A stretch of DNA of 64,000 bases from Oscillospiraceae bacterium (GCA_017432615.1 JAFRIV010000047.1:1-64000), one strand, 5' to 3'. Shown: positions 9,186 through 17,140, counted from the first letter of the stretch. Notes: a model not told the origin generated them from the sequence alone. A program made the numbers and translations.

Positions 9186-9383
9186 ATGAAGCTTATCAAG
9201 AAGCTCCTCTTCGGTGGGGCAGCGGCCGGGATCAGCCTGGCGAAAAAGAAAGTCGGCAAGGCAAAAAAACAGGCAAAGAAAAGGGCAAAGCGGGCAAAAA
9301 TCAGCCTGCTGCTCACCCTTCTTGTTTTTGTTGCGGGGGCGGCTGCAGGCGGTGTTTTTGTGATGAAACATAATAAAGCATAA
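9186..9383 (+). CDS. Small basic single-helix membrane protein
   Basis: A 65-residue peptide. Residues 18-43 are almost entirely lysine, alanine and arginine (KKKVGKAKKQAKKRAKRAK), followed by one membrane helix (about 43-62: LLLTLLVFVAGAAAGGVFVM). The basic stretch could lie on the inner membrane face or bind nucleic acid or anionic lipid. GAAGGAG precedes the ATG, a good promoter lies upstream and a terminator downstream, so it is a real monocistronic gene. No family is recognised. Confidence 0.7.
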   Translation: MKLIKKLLFGGAAAGISLAKKKVGKAKKQAKKRAKRAKISLLLTLLVFVAGAAAGGVFVMKHNKA

Positions 9384-9392
9384 AGGAAAATC

Positions 9393-9420
9393 AAGGGGTG
9401 AGCGGTTTGCTCACCCCTTT
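9393..9420 (+). terminator. Terminator of the small membrane peptide
   Basis: AAGGGGTGAGC and GCTCACCCCTT form an 11-base-pair stem around a five-base loop, ending in TTT. Confidence 0.75.
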
Positions 9421-9452
9421 ACCATGGAAATCACGATCCTGTCTTTTGCGGC

Positions 9453-9485
9453 AGACCGGCAACTGTCAAATGCCGGTCTTTTTTT
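9453..9485 (+). terminator. Second T-tailed hairpin overlapping the anti-sigma gene end
   Basis: AGACCGGCA and TGCCGGTCT form a 9-base-pair stem followed by a run of seven T on the plus strand. It backs up the preceding terminator and overlaps the 3' end of the convergent anti-sigma gene. Confidence 0.6.
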
Positions 9486-10206
9486 CGTTCTTTGCAAAAA
9501 AAACCTCATAAGCGATCAGAACAAGAAGCACAAGGATACCCCGCCGAAACAGGACGGCTGTCTTTCCGTAGGAGAAAATGGCATTCATCATATTGGCAAA
9601 CAGGGCTGCATCCACGCCGAGGATCACCATCAGCCGGTTGCGGCTGCCGATCAGCTTTTTGGCCGGCCTGGCTCTGACAAGGAAGGGAAGGGAAACGGCT
9701 GCCAGGCCGAACATGGTTGCGCTGGAAGCGATCCAGAACCAGTTTCCGCCGGTACACAGGCAGATCACAGCAAACAGGAGCAGTACACTTACGCAAAAAG
9801 CACAGACAGTCCAGAACAGCTTATCTTCCGAAACCGTCAGCGGTACGACTGTCAGAGAGGCAGCCACGCAGAGCGAGGCCAAAACAATATAAAACCAGCC
9901 GGGGATAGTACCGAAAACAAAGTAGATATAGAGACAAATCAGAAGCGGAACCAGCACAGAACCGGAAAGGGCGGAGCCCACAGCGGCGGTGCGGCGCCGG
10001 AACTGCCGAATACCGTATTGGATCACCTCATTTTTCTCGTTTTTGAGGTCGTTTTCTATTTCCGTCTGTCGCAGAGACTGGAGCATTTCCCGACATCCCG
10101 GGCAATTTGGCAGGTGATCCTCCACCAGCTCACGGCTTCCTTCGCTGCAGGCATCGTCCGCATACAGCGGCAGCAGATCCCGGATCACATCACATTCGTT
10201 TTTCAT
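9466..10206 (-). CDS. Putative zinc-finger anti-sigma factor
   Basis: A 246-residue protein with an N-terminal zf-HC2-type anti-sigma domain: DLLPLYADDACSEGS followed by HLPNCPGC (HxxxCxxC, about residues 31-38). Four or five membrane helices fill the remainder. Such proteins hold an ECF sigma factor at the membrane until an envelope signal releases it. The gene overlaps the end of the sigma gene by 4 bases, the usual sigma/anti-sigma arrangement. Confidence 0.85.
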   Translation of the reverse strand: MKNECDVIRDLLPLYADDACSEGSRELVEDHLPNCPGCREMLQSLRQTEIENDLKNEKNEVIQYGIRQFRRRTAAVGSALSGSVLVPLLICLYIYFVFGTIPGWFYIVLASLCVAASLTVVPLTVSEDKLFWTVCAFCVSVLLLFAVICLCTGGNWFWIASSATMFGLAAVSLPFLVRARPAKKLIGSRNRLMVILGVDAALFANMMNAIFSYGKTAVLFRRGILVLLVLIAYEVFFAKNEKKTGI

Positions 10207-10688
10207 GCTTCACGCATCCTTTCCTGTAATTTCAGCCTGGCGCGGTGATAAGTGACCCGTGCCCAGTTCTCGGTTTTGCCAAAAATCGTCCCGATCTCCC
10301 GAAAACTCAGTTCACCGAAGACTCGGAGTTCAAACGCTTCCCGGTAAGGCTCTTCCAGCGCGTGCAGCGCCAGATGGATCCGAAACGAGGTGTCTCTGTC
10401 TACGGCCCTTTGCTCAAGGTCCTTTCCGTCTTCCGGCAGATCTTCCGACAGCGGTTCGACGGTGCGTTCGCGGCGTTTTCCGTCGAGGAAGAAGTTCTTT
10501 GCAATGGCACACAGCCAGGTGCCTTCATCCGATTCTCCCCGGAAGTCCTTCTGCTTTGAAAAAGCACGGAAGAAAGTCTCCTGCATGATCTCCTCGGCCT
10601 CTTCCCGGTTTCCCGTCAGAGTCATAGCATAGGAAAATACACGCATATAATAGGTCTCATACAGTTTTTCACGGCTGTCTCGGGCCAC
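10203..10688 (-). CDS. ECF-type RNA polymerase sigma factor
   Basis: A 161-residue group 4 sigma factor. Region 2 is YYMRVFSYAMTLTGNREEAEEIMQETFF, shown here as its parts YAMTLTGN and EEIMQETFFRAF; region 4 ends with FGELSFREIGTIFGKTE. It redirects RNA polymerase to a regulon that probably includes its own promoter. GTG at 10686-10688 is chosen because GAGGAGGTGAAAAT directly precedes it and homology starts there. Its anti-sigma partner follows with a 4-base overlap. Confidence 0.92.
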   Translation of the reverse strand: MARDSREKLYETYYMRVFSYAMTLTGNREEAEEIMQETFFRAFSKQKDFRGESDEGTWLCAIAKNFFLDGKRRERTVEPLSEDLPEDGKDLEQRAVDRDTSFRIHLALHALEEPYREAFELRVFGELSFREIGTIFGKTENWARVTYHRARLKLQERMREA

Positions 10689-10722
10689 ATTTTCACCTCC
10701 TCGCCTTGTCAGACTCACTCTT

Positions 10723-10750
10723 TAGACGGAGCAAAGGCTGTTTCGTTACA
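10723..10750 (-). promoter_or_regulatory. ECF-type autoregulatory promoter
   Basis: On the minus strand TGTAAC (10745-10750), 16 bases, then CGTCTA (10723-10728). This matches the -35/-10 pattern recognised by ECF sigma factors of the Bacillus SigX/SigM/SigW type and sits 35 bases before the sigma gene. Confidence 0.7.
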
Positions 10751-11164
10751 GAAAAACAGTAAAAATTTTTTTATTTAAAATTATAATGATTCTATCATAG
10801 CGGAGCTCTCTGCACAACCGCCGTTTATGGCATCCCGATTGATAGGATAAGGAAAGAGAAAGGGGTGCTCTCTGCAGCACCCCAAGATCCTCTTGTCATC
10901 TTGTTATCAAACCAATATTTAAAGCGGTTCTTTACGGTAAATCTTTCATTTCTGCCCGATTTATCATTTTTCATTGTATTATTCCTTTTTTATGATATTT
11001 TGAGAGAAAAGGTTAAGGAAATTGACGCAGGAATGACATATCGTTTTTTACATCTTATTATTCATCTTATCACTTTTTCCTGATCCGCACAATGATATCG
11101 TGAGACAAAAAAGCATTATTGCTCACGACGCACAATGTATTTTGCGGATAACAATATATGTATT

Positions 11165-11224
11165 CGGTGCGAACCCCTCTCAAAACAACCGGCTAAACAG
11201 GCAGTTTTACCCGCGTTCGCACCG
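11165..11224 (+). repeat. Leader inverted repeat (10-bp arms)
   Basis: CGGTGCGAAC (11165-11174) and its exact complement GTTCGCACCG (11215-11224) enclose 40 bases. GTGCGAAC...GTTCGCAC palindromes of this size are known, from memory, in leaders of some clostridial CRISPR arrays; here it ends 138 bases before the first repeat. Confidence 0.6.
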
Positions 11225-11283
11225 GGCGTATTACAAAAAAGGACTCTTGTTAAGTCCATTTTTTATACAGTTTGATGAAACGA

Positions 11284-11312
11284 TTGCTTTTTTTCGTTAC
11301 CTCTGTTATGAT
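11284..11312 (+). promoter_or_regulatory. Predicted CRISPR array promoter
   Basis: TTGCTT (11284-11289), 17 bases, TATGAT (11307-11312), 50 bases before the first repeat and pointing into the array. Confidence 0.45.
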
Positions 11313-11362
11313 AATGCACACAGGGAAAAGGCTGCAGGGTATTGCTTTTGTTGCTTTTTGCC

Positions 11363-11599
11363 GAAACAATCTACACCCCGCAAGGGGACGAAAACATGGT
11401 ATCCATAATGGTCTGGAGCCTTTGAGCAAGAAACAATCTACACCCCGCAAGGGGACGAAAACGTCATGTAAACATCACGCATTTTCAAACCGTAAGAAAC
11501 AATCTACCCCCCGCAAGGGGACGAAAACGTGAAGAATGTGCTCAGGAAGCCATGCCGTCAATAAAACAAACAACCTGAACCACGCAAGGAACAAAAAAC
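11363..11599 (+). CRISPR. Orphan CRISPR mini-array, type III-like repeat
   Basis: Three near-identical 33-base repeats lie at 11363-11395, 11430-11462 and 11496-11528 (the third has one change, A to C). A degenerate fourth copy is at 11568-11599, matching at 23 of 32 positions. Spacers are 34, 33 and 39 bases. The repeat contains the stem CCCCGCAAGGGG and ends in ACGAAAAC, closely resembling the ACGAGAAC handle of type III-A repeats (Staphylococcus epidermidis). That implies plus-strand transcription, and the decayed repeat at the far end agrees. No cas gene is in the window, so effector and adaptation proteins must be elsewhere or lost. Confidence 0.88.
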
Positions 11600-11708
11600 A
11601 CAAGGGTCAGTTATTTATTACAGATCCTTGTGTTCATTGTGTTGGCAGCGAATGTTATTATAAGCAGATGAATCAACAATCAATTTTTCTAAAAAAGGAG
11701 TATTCAAA

Positions 11709-12383
11709 ATGAAAAAATCATCAATTGTATATATTGTTCTAACTGTGCTGGTAATATGTACAGCTGTAGGTATAGCGGCTTACAGTATTTATATTAATCC
11801 GGGAGCATTCGTCAGGCCAAACCAAAACCTGCCGGAATCTGTCCTGATAAATGAAACACCCAAACCATTTCCATTAGCTTTTGAGGAGATTATTACTAGT
11901 GAAACAATTCGGGACAGCTTTCAGGACGTTGAAAGGTTAGTAACAGAAGAATATTACTTCACGGAAGTTATGGACTACTCAACAATGAAAGATTGGTGGA
12001 TTATTGCGGGCTTAACAAAGTCAAACCTTCTATGCAGCTACGATGGTACTATTACAGCGGGAGTGGACCTGTCAGAAACAGAGATTGAAATTGATAATGA
12101 AAAGAAAAATATTAAAGCGATACTCCCGGCAGCTGAAATTTTGAGTATAAACATTGATCATTCCAGCTTGAAGGTTTATCAGGAAAAGGAGGGTTTTTGG
12201 AATAAGTTTACTGCCGATAATTACAATGATGCCTTACAGCGACTGGAAGAAACAATTGAACAGAAAGCGATCGACAGAGGCATCCTAACAAGGGCAGAAG
12301 AGAATGCCTCGAAAATTATGAAACAGTTTATAATAAGTGTGATCGGAACAACAAAATACACTGTTGAGATTGTGAGGAAATGA
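11709..12383 (+). CDS. DUF4230 family membrane-anchored protein
   Basis: A 224-residue protein with one N-terminal helix (about 7-28) and an outward DUF4230-like domain. Characteristic stretches are YYFTEVMDYS, LLCSYDGTITAGVDLSE, IKAILPAAEILSINID and the C-terminal GILTRAEENA. DUF4230 proteins are widespread and of unknown role; the fold is reminiscent of membrane-scaffold-type domains. AAAAAAGGAG precedes the ATG. The next gene starts 1 base after its stop. Base composition is clearly more AT-rich than the flanking housekeeping genes. Confidence 0.8.
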   Translation: MKKSSIVYIVLTVLVICTAVGIAAYSIYINPGAFVRPNQNLPESVLINETPKPFPLAFEEIITSETIRDSFQDVERLVTEEYYFTEVMDYSTMKDWWIIAGLTKSNLLCSYDGTITAGVDLSETEIEIDNEKKNIKAILPAAEILSINIDHSSLKVYQEKEGFWNKFTADNYNDALQRLEETIEQKAIDRGILTRAEENASKIMKQFIISVIGTTKYTVEIVRK

Positions 12384-12384
12384 G

Positions 12385-13215
12385 ATGGAAAAAGAAGAAC
12401 TCTCAAAAAGGATGTTTATAGCCGCTATTCTTGTATTGTTTGCTGTAGTTTCCTTTTTTATTCTGGGAAGACTTTTTTCGAATCCGCAAACCTATTCGGC
12501 CCAAATCGATTCATTAGATAATAAGGTTGTGACCACTTTAAGGCTGACCGCTTCAGCAACTGCGGCTTCTGCAGGTATTACGGCTTTGCCGGATGATATT
12601 GGCACACCGATTGCTCAAAGACTGGCAGAGTTCTCTGAGTATGGATTTATTATCGTCTGTATTCTTTATGCAGAAAAATATCTGATGTCTATGCTGGGTG
12701 AAGCGGTATTCTGTGTTATCCTTCCTTTAACCATCGTACTATATGCATTCACACTTTTTTTCACAACAAAAAAGATGCCGGAATTGTTAGTAAAAATAGC
12801 ATTGGTGAGCGTTGCTTTATGGATTGCTATACCGTTTAGTATTCATGTCTCAGATAAAATATATGAAACCTATACTGTTTCCATAAACCAGACGATATCA
12901 GATGCCGAGCAGTTAACAAGCGATACCTCTCAGCTTCAGGCTGCAGGGAATGATAAGAACCTTCTACAGCGGATACTGACTGGGTTGAAAACGACTGTTA
13001 CGGGGCTTGCAGACAGAGGCGCGACTCTTGTAAACAGATTTATCGAGAGCATGGCAATTTTGGTCGTTATTTCCTGTATCATTCCTTTGCTGGTCCTATT
13101 TTTTGCACTTTGGCTGATCAAACAGATCCTGGGCTTTGATATTCCCATACCGAAGCCACAGCATGGAAGAAAATTGCAAAACCAACTGAGTGAATCTATC
13201 CATGAATCTGACTAA
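12385..13215 (+). CDS. Multi-spanning membrane protein, unknown
   Basis: A 276-residue protein not assigned to a family. Four hydrophobic segments are visible (about residues 10-30, 88-135 as two, and 218-240). The loop between the third and fourth has TVSINQTISDAEQL and a stretch likely to be helical. The C-terminus is short and basic. It follows the DUF4230 gene by 1 base and is probably a partner of it in one complex or process. It ends 22 bases before the interrupted zinc-ribbon gene. Confidence 0.7.
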   Translation: MEKEELSKRMFIAAILVLFAVVSFFILGRLFSNPQTYSAQIDSLDNKVVTTLRLTASATAASAGITALPDDIGTPIAQRLAEFSEYGFIIVCILYAEKYLMSMLGEAVFCVILPLTIVLYAFTLFFTTKKMPELLVKIALVSVALWIAIPFSIHVSDKIYETYTVSINQTISDAEQLTSDTSQLQAAGNDKNLLQRILTGLKTTVTGLADRGATLVNRFIESMAILVVISCIIPLLVLFFALWLIKQILGFDIPIPKPQHGRKLQNQLSESIHESD

Positions 13216-13420
13216 ATCTGAAGAAAGTTAGCAAGACATGAGTAATTATTTTTGTCCTCATTGCGGAGCTGATCTTGATGACCAGGACGGTTTCAATCCA
13301 AATACTGGTTACTGGACGTGTAAAGAGTGTGGACAGTTCTTGACAGATCCGGAGATCGATGTGGATAAATCCAGCCGTTTTGACGGAGTCGGCTGGTTCT
13401 GCGATAATTGCGGAGCATTT

Positions 13421-14563
13421 TTAAGGCAACACCGCGCAAAATAGAGTAGTGCGGTAGAGCACACAATATGGTAAAATAGCAGTATGAATAAGCAGATAAC
13501 GCTGTCCACGTTCAACGATGAGTTGGCGAAAGTTCGGACGAAGAAAAAAGAATTTCTGGTGCAGATGGATCGCATCATCCCGTGGGACGAGTGGAAGGCA
13601 CTCATTCAGCCGTACTACTACAAAGGAGAGCGCGGCAATAAGCCCTATGACTTGGAACTGATGCTTCGGTTATTTATACTGCAGAACCTCTACAACCTTT
13701 CCGATGAGGGGACAGTTGCGGAGGTCATAGACAGTCGCGCGTTTTCAGAGTTTTGCGGGGTGGATTCCAGTAACCAAGTACCAAATGGGGATACCTTGGG
13801 ACGGTTTCGGAATCTGTTGATGAAGCACGGACTTCAGCAACAGTTGTTTGCACAAGTGGTCAGCATGCTGATGGAGCGTGGATTGATTCTGAAAAAGGGA
13901 ACGATCGTAGACTCTACAATCATCTCAGCGCCATCTTCCACGAAGAACGAAGAAAAGAAACGCGATCCCGATGCCCATCAGGTGAAGAAGGGCAATACTT
14001 GGCATTTTGGGTATAAGGCACATATTGGCGTGGACAGAGACAGTGGCATAGTTCACACGGTCAAGGCCACAGCAGCCAATGTGCATGACGTGACTATGAC
14101 ATCTGAACTCATGCACGGAGAGGAAGAAACCCTCAACGGAGACAGCGGATACCTGGGCGTTGAGAAGCGTGAGGATGCCAAAGTACGCAACAAATCCGGC
14201 AAGAAGATCCGATATGAGATCAACCGTCGCCCCAGCCAAATGCGCAAGCTCAGCAAAAGCGGTCAGTACAAGGCCAAGAAGCGGGAACACGCGAAGTCTT
14301 CTGTACGGGCCAAGGTAGAACATGTTTTCGGCGTGGTAAAGGGTCTGCTTAAATTCAAGAAGACGCGATACCGAGGGCTTCAAAAACAAGAAGCAAAATT
14401 CAACATCATGTTTGCGCTGGCAAATCTGATTCTGGCTGACAGGCCCTGCCTGGCAGCTTGATTCAGTACACCCCCGCAAGAAAAATGTAGGGGCAACATC
14501 TGCAGTTGGCTATGTTACAGAGTACTCATATCTCATTTTGCTGATTGTGCGGTGTTGCCTTAA
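13421..14563 (+). mobile_element. IS5-family insertion sequence with TTAA target duplication
   Basis: The element spans 13425-14559 (1,135 bp). Terminal inverted repeats begin GGCAACACCGC at the left and, reading inward from the right, GGCAACACCGC again (about 15 of 16 bases match). TTAA is present on both sides (13421-13424 and 14560-14563), fitting the YTAR-type target of IS5-group elements. The single transposase gene and clean ends suggest a recent, complete insertion. Confidence 0.92.
13484..14461 (+). CDS. IS5-family DDE transposase
   Basis: A 325-residue transposase. The N-terminal domain (about 15-110) has PYYYKGERGNKPYDLELMLR and the SRAFSEFCG stretch of IS5 relatives, given here within the allowed length. 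The catalytic DDE residues lie in TIVDSTIISAP, NGDSGYLGVEK and VEHVFGVVK. The preserved reading frame and intact motifs suggest activity. It excises and inserts the element whose terminal repeats flank it. No clear ribosome binding site precedes the ATG, typical of poorly translated transposases. Confidence 0.93.
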   Translation: MNKQITLSTFNDELAKVRTKKKEFLVQMDRIIPWDEWKALIQPYYYKGERGNKPYDLELMLRLFILQNLYNLSDEGTVAEVIDSRAFSEFCGVDSSNQVPNGDTLGRFRNLLMKHGLQQQLFAQVVSMLMERGLILKKGTIVDSTIISAPSSTKNEEKKRDPDAHQVKKGNTWHFGYKAHIGVDRDSGIVHTVKATAANVHDVTMTSELMHGEEETLNGDSGYLGVEKREDAKVRNKSGKKIRYEINRRPSQMRKLSKSGQYKAKKREHAKSSVRAKVEHVFGVVKGLLKFKKTRYRGLQKQEAKFNIMFALANLILADRPCLAA

Positions 14564-15714
14564 ATAAACAGACTGGCTTTTCGGATTGGTACAATACTTG
14601 GACTTGTACTCAATGTGGGCATGTCAATTCTATTTCTGAGGAAGAAATATATGAGTCAGAAGAAGCATACCAATCCAGTAAAAAGAAATCAGATTCTGAG
14701 AATGATGATGAATATGGTTATGATGAGGAATGGAAATATGATACTCCACGGAGATGCGAAAACTGTGATCGGCTCTTAAACAAGCAGGCTGGTTTTGAGG
14801 AATGGATGAATGCCTTCACATGCGAAAAATGTGGCTGGTATAATGAGTGGACGACAGATGATGAAGATGATATAGATGAAGACGACAGTGACGAAGATGA
14901 TTATGAATATGACAGCATAACTGAAGAAACAAATTATTATTCTCCGGAAACTGAGCAAAGATTACGAACAGAAGAACGATTAAGGGAATTAACGCTGGCG
15001 CAGAAAGAAAGACGCAGAGCGAAAAAAGACGAACATCGAGTAATAAAAGCTCAGAAAAAGGAAGAAAATCGAGTAAAAAAAGCACAAAAAAAGGAACAAT
15101 GGAAAAGATTTTTGAGAAGAATCCTGAGGAAAAAACAAACAGTAGGATTGTCTTCTGATCAATGTAAAAATATGCAATACGGAGATGTTATTACATTTTT
15201 AAAATCAAGGGAGTTTTATAATTTCAGGGTTTCAGCAAGTGAGACTCTTTCGGGAAAAAATGCTTCACAAGAAGGGGTCGTGGCACGAATCTCTATAGAT
15301 AATCAAGATTTATTTGAAGAATTAACAGAATTCCCGTATGATGCATTTATTAATATAGCATTCTATTCAATGAAGAAGGCTTTCCCGCCACTAACTTCCA
15401 GAAATGCGAAGAGAGCAGACTTAAAGGATATTATATTGAGTTTCAGAAATGCCGGATTTGAAAACCTGTATCAGCAAGCAATACCAGACATAACAAAAAG
15501 ATGGCTTGCAAAAGATAATTATGTTGAAGCAGTTATGATTAATGGAAGAACAGATTACAAGAAAAATGAGCGGTTCAGAATCGATACTAAAGTTGTAATT
15601 ATCTATCATACATTCAAAGACAAATAGTTTTCCAATCCGTTGTCATTTGGCAAAATGGAGTAATATTTGATTTCCTTGAAAAAAGGAATGCCGATTATAG
15701 TCTCCAAGAATAAG

Positions 15715-15757
15715 AAGAACGCAACCAAAAGTGTTTAAAAGCGTTCTTTCTTATTAT
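15715..15757 (+). terminator. Terminator after the split zinc-ribbon gene
   Basis: AAGAACGC (15715-15722) pairs with GCGTTCTT (15741-15748), followed by TCTTATTATTT. Confidence 0.55.
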
Positions 15758-15849
15758 TTGCGCGATTATTAAATGGAGTAAATTAGTACTGGAAAGAAAT
15801 TTATGGACTAAAGAAAGCGCCAGGAGATATGATCCCCCGGCACATTATT

Positions 15850-16266
15850 TTAAATCTTGCCGTTTATACAGTTTTCCAGCATGGAGAGGGCAGCCTGACG
15901 CTTTTTTTCAAATTCATCTTCCGTCAGGGCTTTTCTGGCAATGCCGTTTTCCTTGTCATACATGGAGTTGAAAACAGTCCGGTCCGGTACAGGGATTCCG
16001 TTTGCTTTTGCAGTTTTCACGGCGGCACTGTAGGAGGCGGAACGGCATTTTTCGTTGTAGGCATCCTTGTCCTCGTCCAGCTTCCTCCGGATCGACGGCC
16101 AGATCATTCGAAACTCCTGTGGGAGTTCCGGCTCTTTTCCGTCTCTGGCATAATAGAAGATCGCCCGGTGGATCAGCCCGAGTTCCTCATCGGTGCAGGA
16201 CTCCACAAGTCCCTGCATCTGGTCAAAGTAAAGCAGGTAGCCGGGGTATTCTTTCTTTTTACTCAT
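15850..16266 (-). CDS. DUF6291-like, phage-associated protein
   Basis: A 138-residue soluble protein. The stretch FDQMQGLVESCTDEELG, then AIFYYARDGKEPEL and KLDEDKDAYNEKCR are typical of DUF6291 proteins, which are mostly found in phage or integrative-element replication regions of Firmicutes; the function is unknown. It overlaps the start of its upstream neighbour's end by 4 bases, so the two form an operon. No integrase or structural phage gene is near, so this may be a remnant. Confidence 0.7.
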   Translation of the reverse strand: MSKKKEYPGYLLYFDQMQGLVESCTDEELGLIHRAIFYYARDGKEPELPQEFRMIWPSIRRKLDEDKDAYNEKCRSASYSAAVKTAKANGIPVPDRTVFNSMYDKENGIARKALTEDEFEKKRQAALSMLENCINGKI

Positions 16267-16802
16267 TTCTGCACCTCCTCACGCTGTTTTCCCTCAATGT
16301 ATGCATCCAGTTCCCGATCGAGATCCGCCAGGACCGGATAGAATTCCGAATCAAGGGCGTGATATAACGCTTCATACCCCTCCGTATCCTGCAGCCTTGT
16401 ATCGGAGACCGTATAGAAAAAGGAAGGAATCTCTGCGGAATAGTCCTTTTCCGCACAGGCGATATACTCTTTGCCCCGGTACTGAAACAGATTGGAAGCA
16501 GTATACCGTTCCCCGACGGCAGAGAAGGAGATGCTGCCGGTGATCTCTTCAAGAATCGTACCGCCCAGAAGGGTGTTGCAGATGTTCATATTTTTCTGCA
16601 AAGCGAGAAAAACGGGGAAGTAGCGGGAATGTACACTGCGTTCAAGAGAGGGATATTGCTCCAGAAGTGTACCGGAGGCATCTGTTACGCGAAAGCGTTT
16701 GTCTTCATAAGCACCGATTTCCACTTGATAGCTGTGTATACCGTCTGATATCTTTGCTGCTGCAAAGGTGTCCAGGACAGTAAGCTGATTGATTTTTAGC
16801 AT
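16263..16802 (-). CDS. Unknown protein paired with DUF6291 gene
   Basis: A 179-residue protein I do not recognise. It appears all soluble, beta-rich, with SYQVEIGAYEDKRF near the N-terminus and an acidic C-terminal helix (ADLDRELDAYIEGKQREE). A 4-base overlap couples it to the following DUF6291 gene. GAAGGTGAATT lies before the ATG at 16802. Upstream is the hexanucleotide repeat at 16909-16968. Confidence 0.55.
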   Translation of the reverse strand: MLKINQLTVLDTFAAAKISDGIHSYQVEIGAYEDKRFRVTDASGTLLEQYPSLERSVHSRYFPVFLALQKNMNICNTLLGGTILEEITGSISFSAVGERYTASNLFQYRGKEYIACAEKDYSAEIPSFFYTVSDTRLQDTEGYEALYHALDSEFYPVLADLDRELDAYIEGKQREEVQK

Positions 16803-16908
16803 AATTCACCTTCTTTTTTGTGTTGCCGGCGGAAAAAACAAATACAGTATTTTGAGAAGAAAAGAACAATTGTTACCGTGTAATTCGTACAGTCCACATG
16901 ACCCGCAG

Positions 16909-16968
16909 CTGTGGCTGTGGATGTGGGTGTAGCTGTGGTTGTTTTTGTAGCTGTGGATGTTGTTGGTT
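16909..16968. repeat. Imperfect hexanucleotide repeat, ten units
   Basis: Ten consecutive six-base units of the form NTGTGG (CTGTGG occurs four times, with ATGTGG, GTGTAG, TTGTAG and similar variants). It is immediately followed by about three copies of a 9-10-base CGTT(A/G) motif (16970-17000). Confidence 0.8.
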
Positions 16969-17140
16969 ACATTCGTTAACGTTCGTTACCGTCCGTTGCT
17001 CAGCCGAAAGTCAGAGTATGGGTGCGCGGCTCCATCCTATTCATTTTAGCATATTTCTTCATGCCGCACAATATCTTGCACAGGATTCTGCAGGAAGTGT
17101 GCTGGATTCTGCGGGAAGTGTGACACACGGCAGACAACGC

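Larger units (their letters stand above)
10719..11362. other. AT-rich intergenic stretch and CRISPR leader
   Basis: No convincing gene lies between the sigma promoter and the CRISPR repeats. The stretch holds a GGGGTGCT/AGCACCCC hairpin (10862-10883), T-rich on its minus-strand exit, and the leader palindrome and array promoter described separately. A 72-residue open frame at 10865-11083 starts inside the hairpin and has no ribosome binding site. Confidence 0.6.
13238..15627 (+). pseudogene. Zinc-ribbon/PASTA-like protein gene split by an IS element
   Basis: Removing 13425-14559 and one TTAA copy joins codons 1-61 exactly in frame with the rest (NCGAF, then LNKQTGFSDW), giving an uninterrupted protein of about 417 residues. 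It has CPHCG...CKECG, CDNCG...CTQCG and CENCD...CEKCG pairs separated by GF-W patterns, then an Asp/Glu-rich linker, a Lys/Arg/Glu coiled coil, and two C-terminal repeats (about 125 residues) with PASTA-like features such as FRNAGFENLY and KVVIIYHTF. The IS right end supplies a TTG start at 14545 in frame, so a truncated 360-residue C-terminal product might still be made. Low GC, like its upstream neighbours. Confidence 0.85.

Noticed and set aside
10865-11083. 72-residue open frame on the plus strand
   Set aside because: It begins inside a hairpin, has no ribosome binding site and has no recognisable domain; AT-rich leader DNA easily gives such frames.
11396-11567. Self-targeting CRISPR spacers within this window
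   Set aside because: Reading both strands I found no match to the three spacers in the window beyond short chance identity.
14545-15627. Independent 360-residue gene starting in the IS right end
   Set aside because: The TTG start and first five codons come from the inverted repeat of the IS; the remainder is the 3' part of the split zinc-ribbon gene. Expression as a truncated product is possible but not a separate gene.
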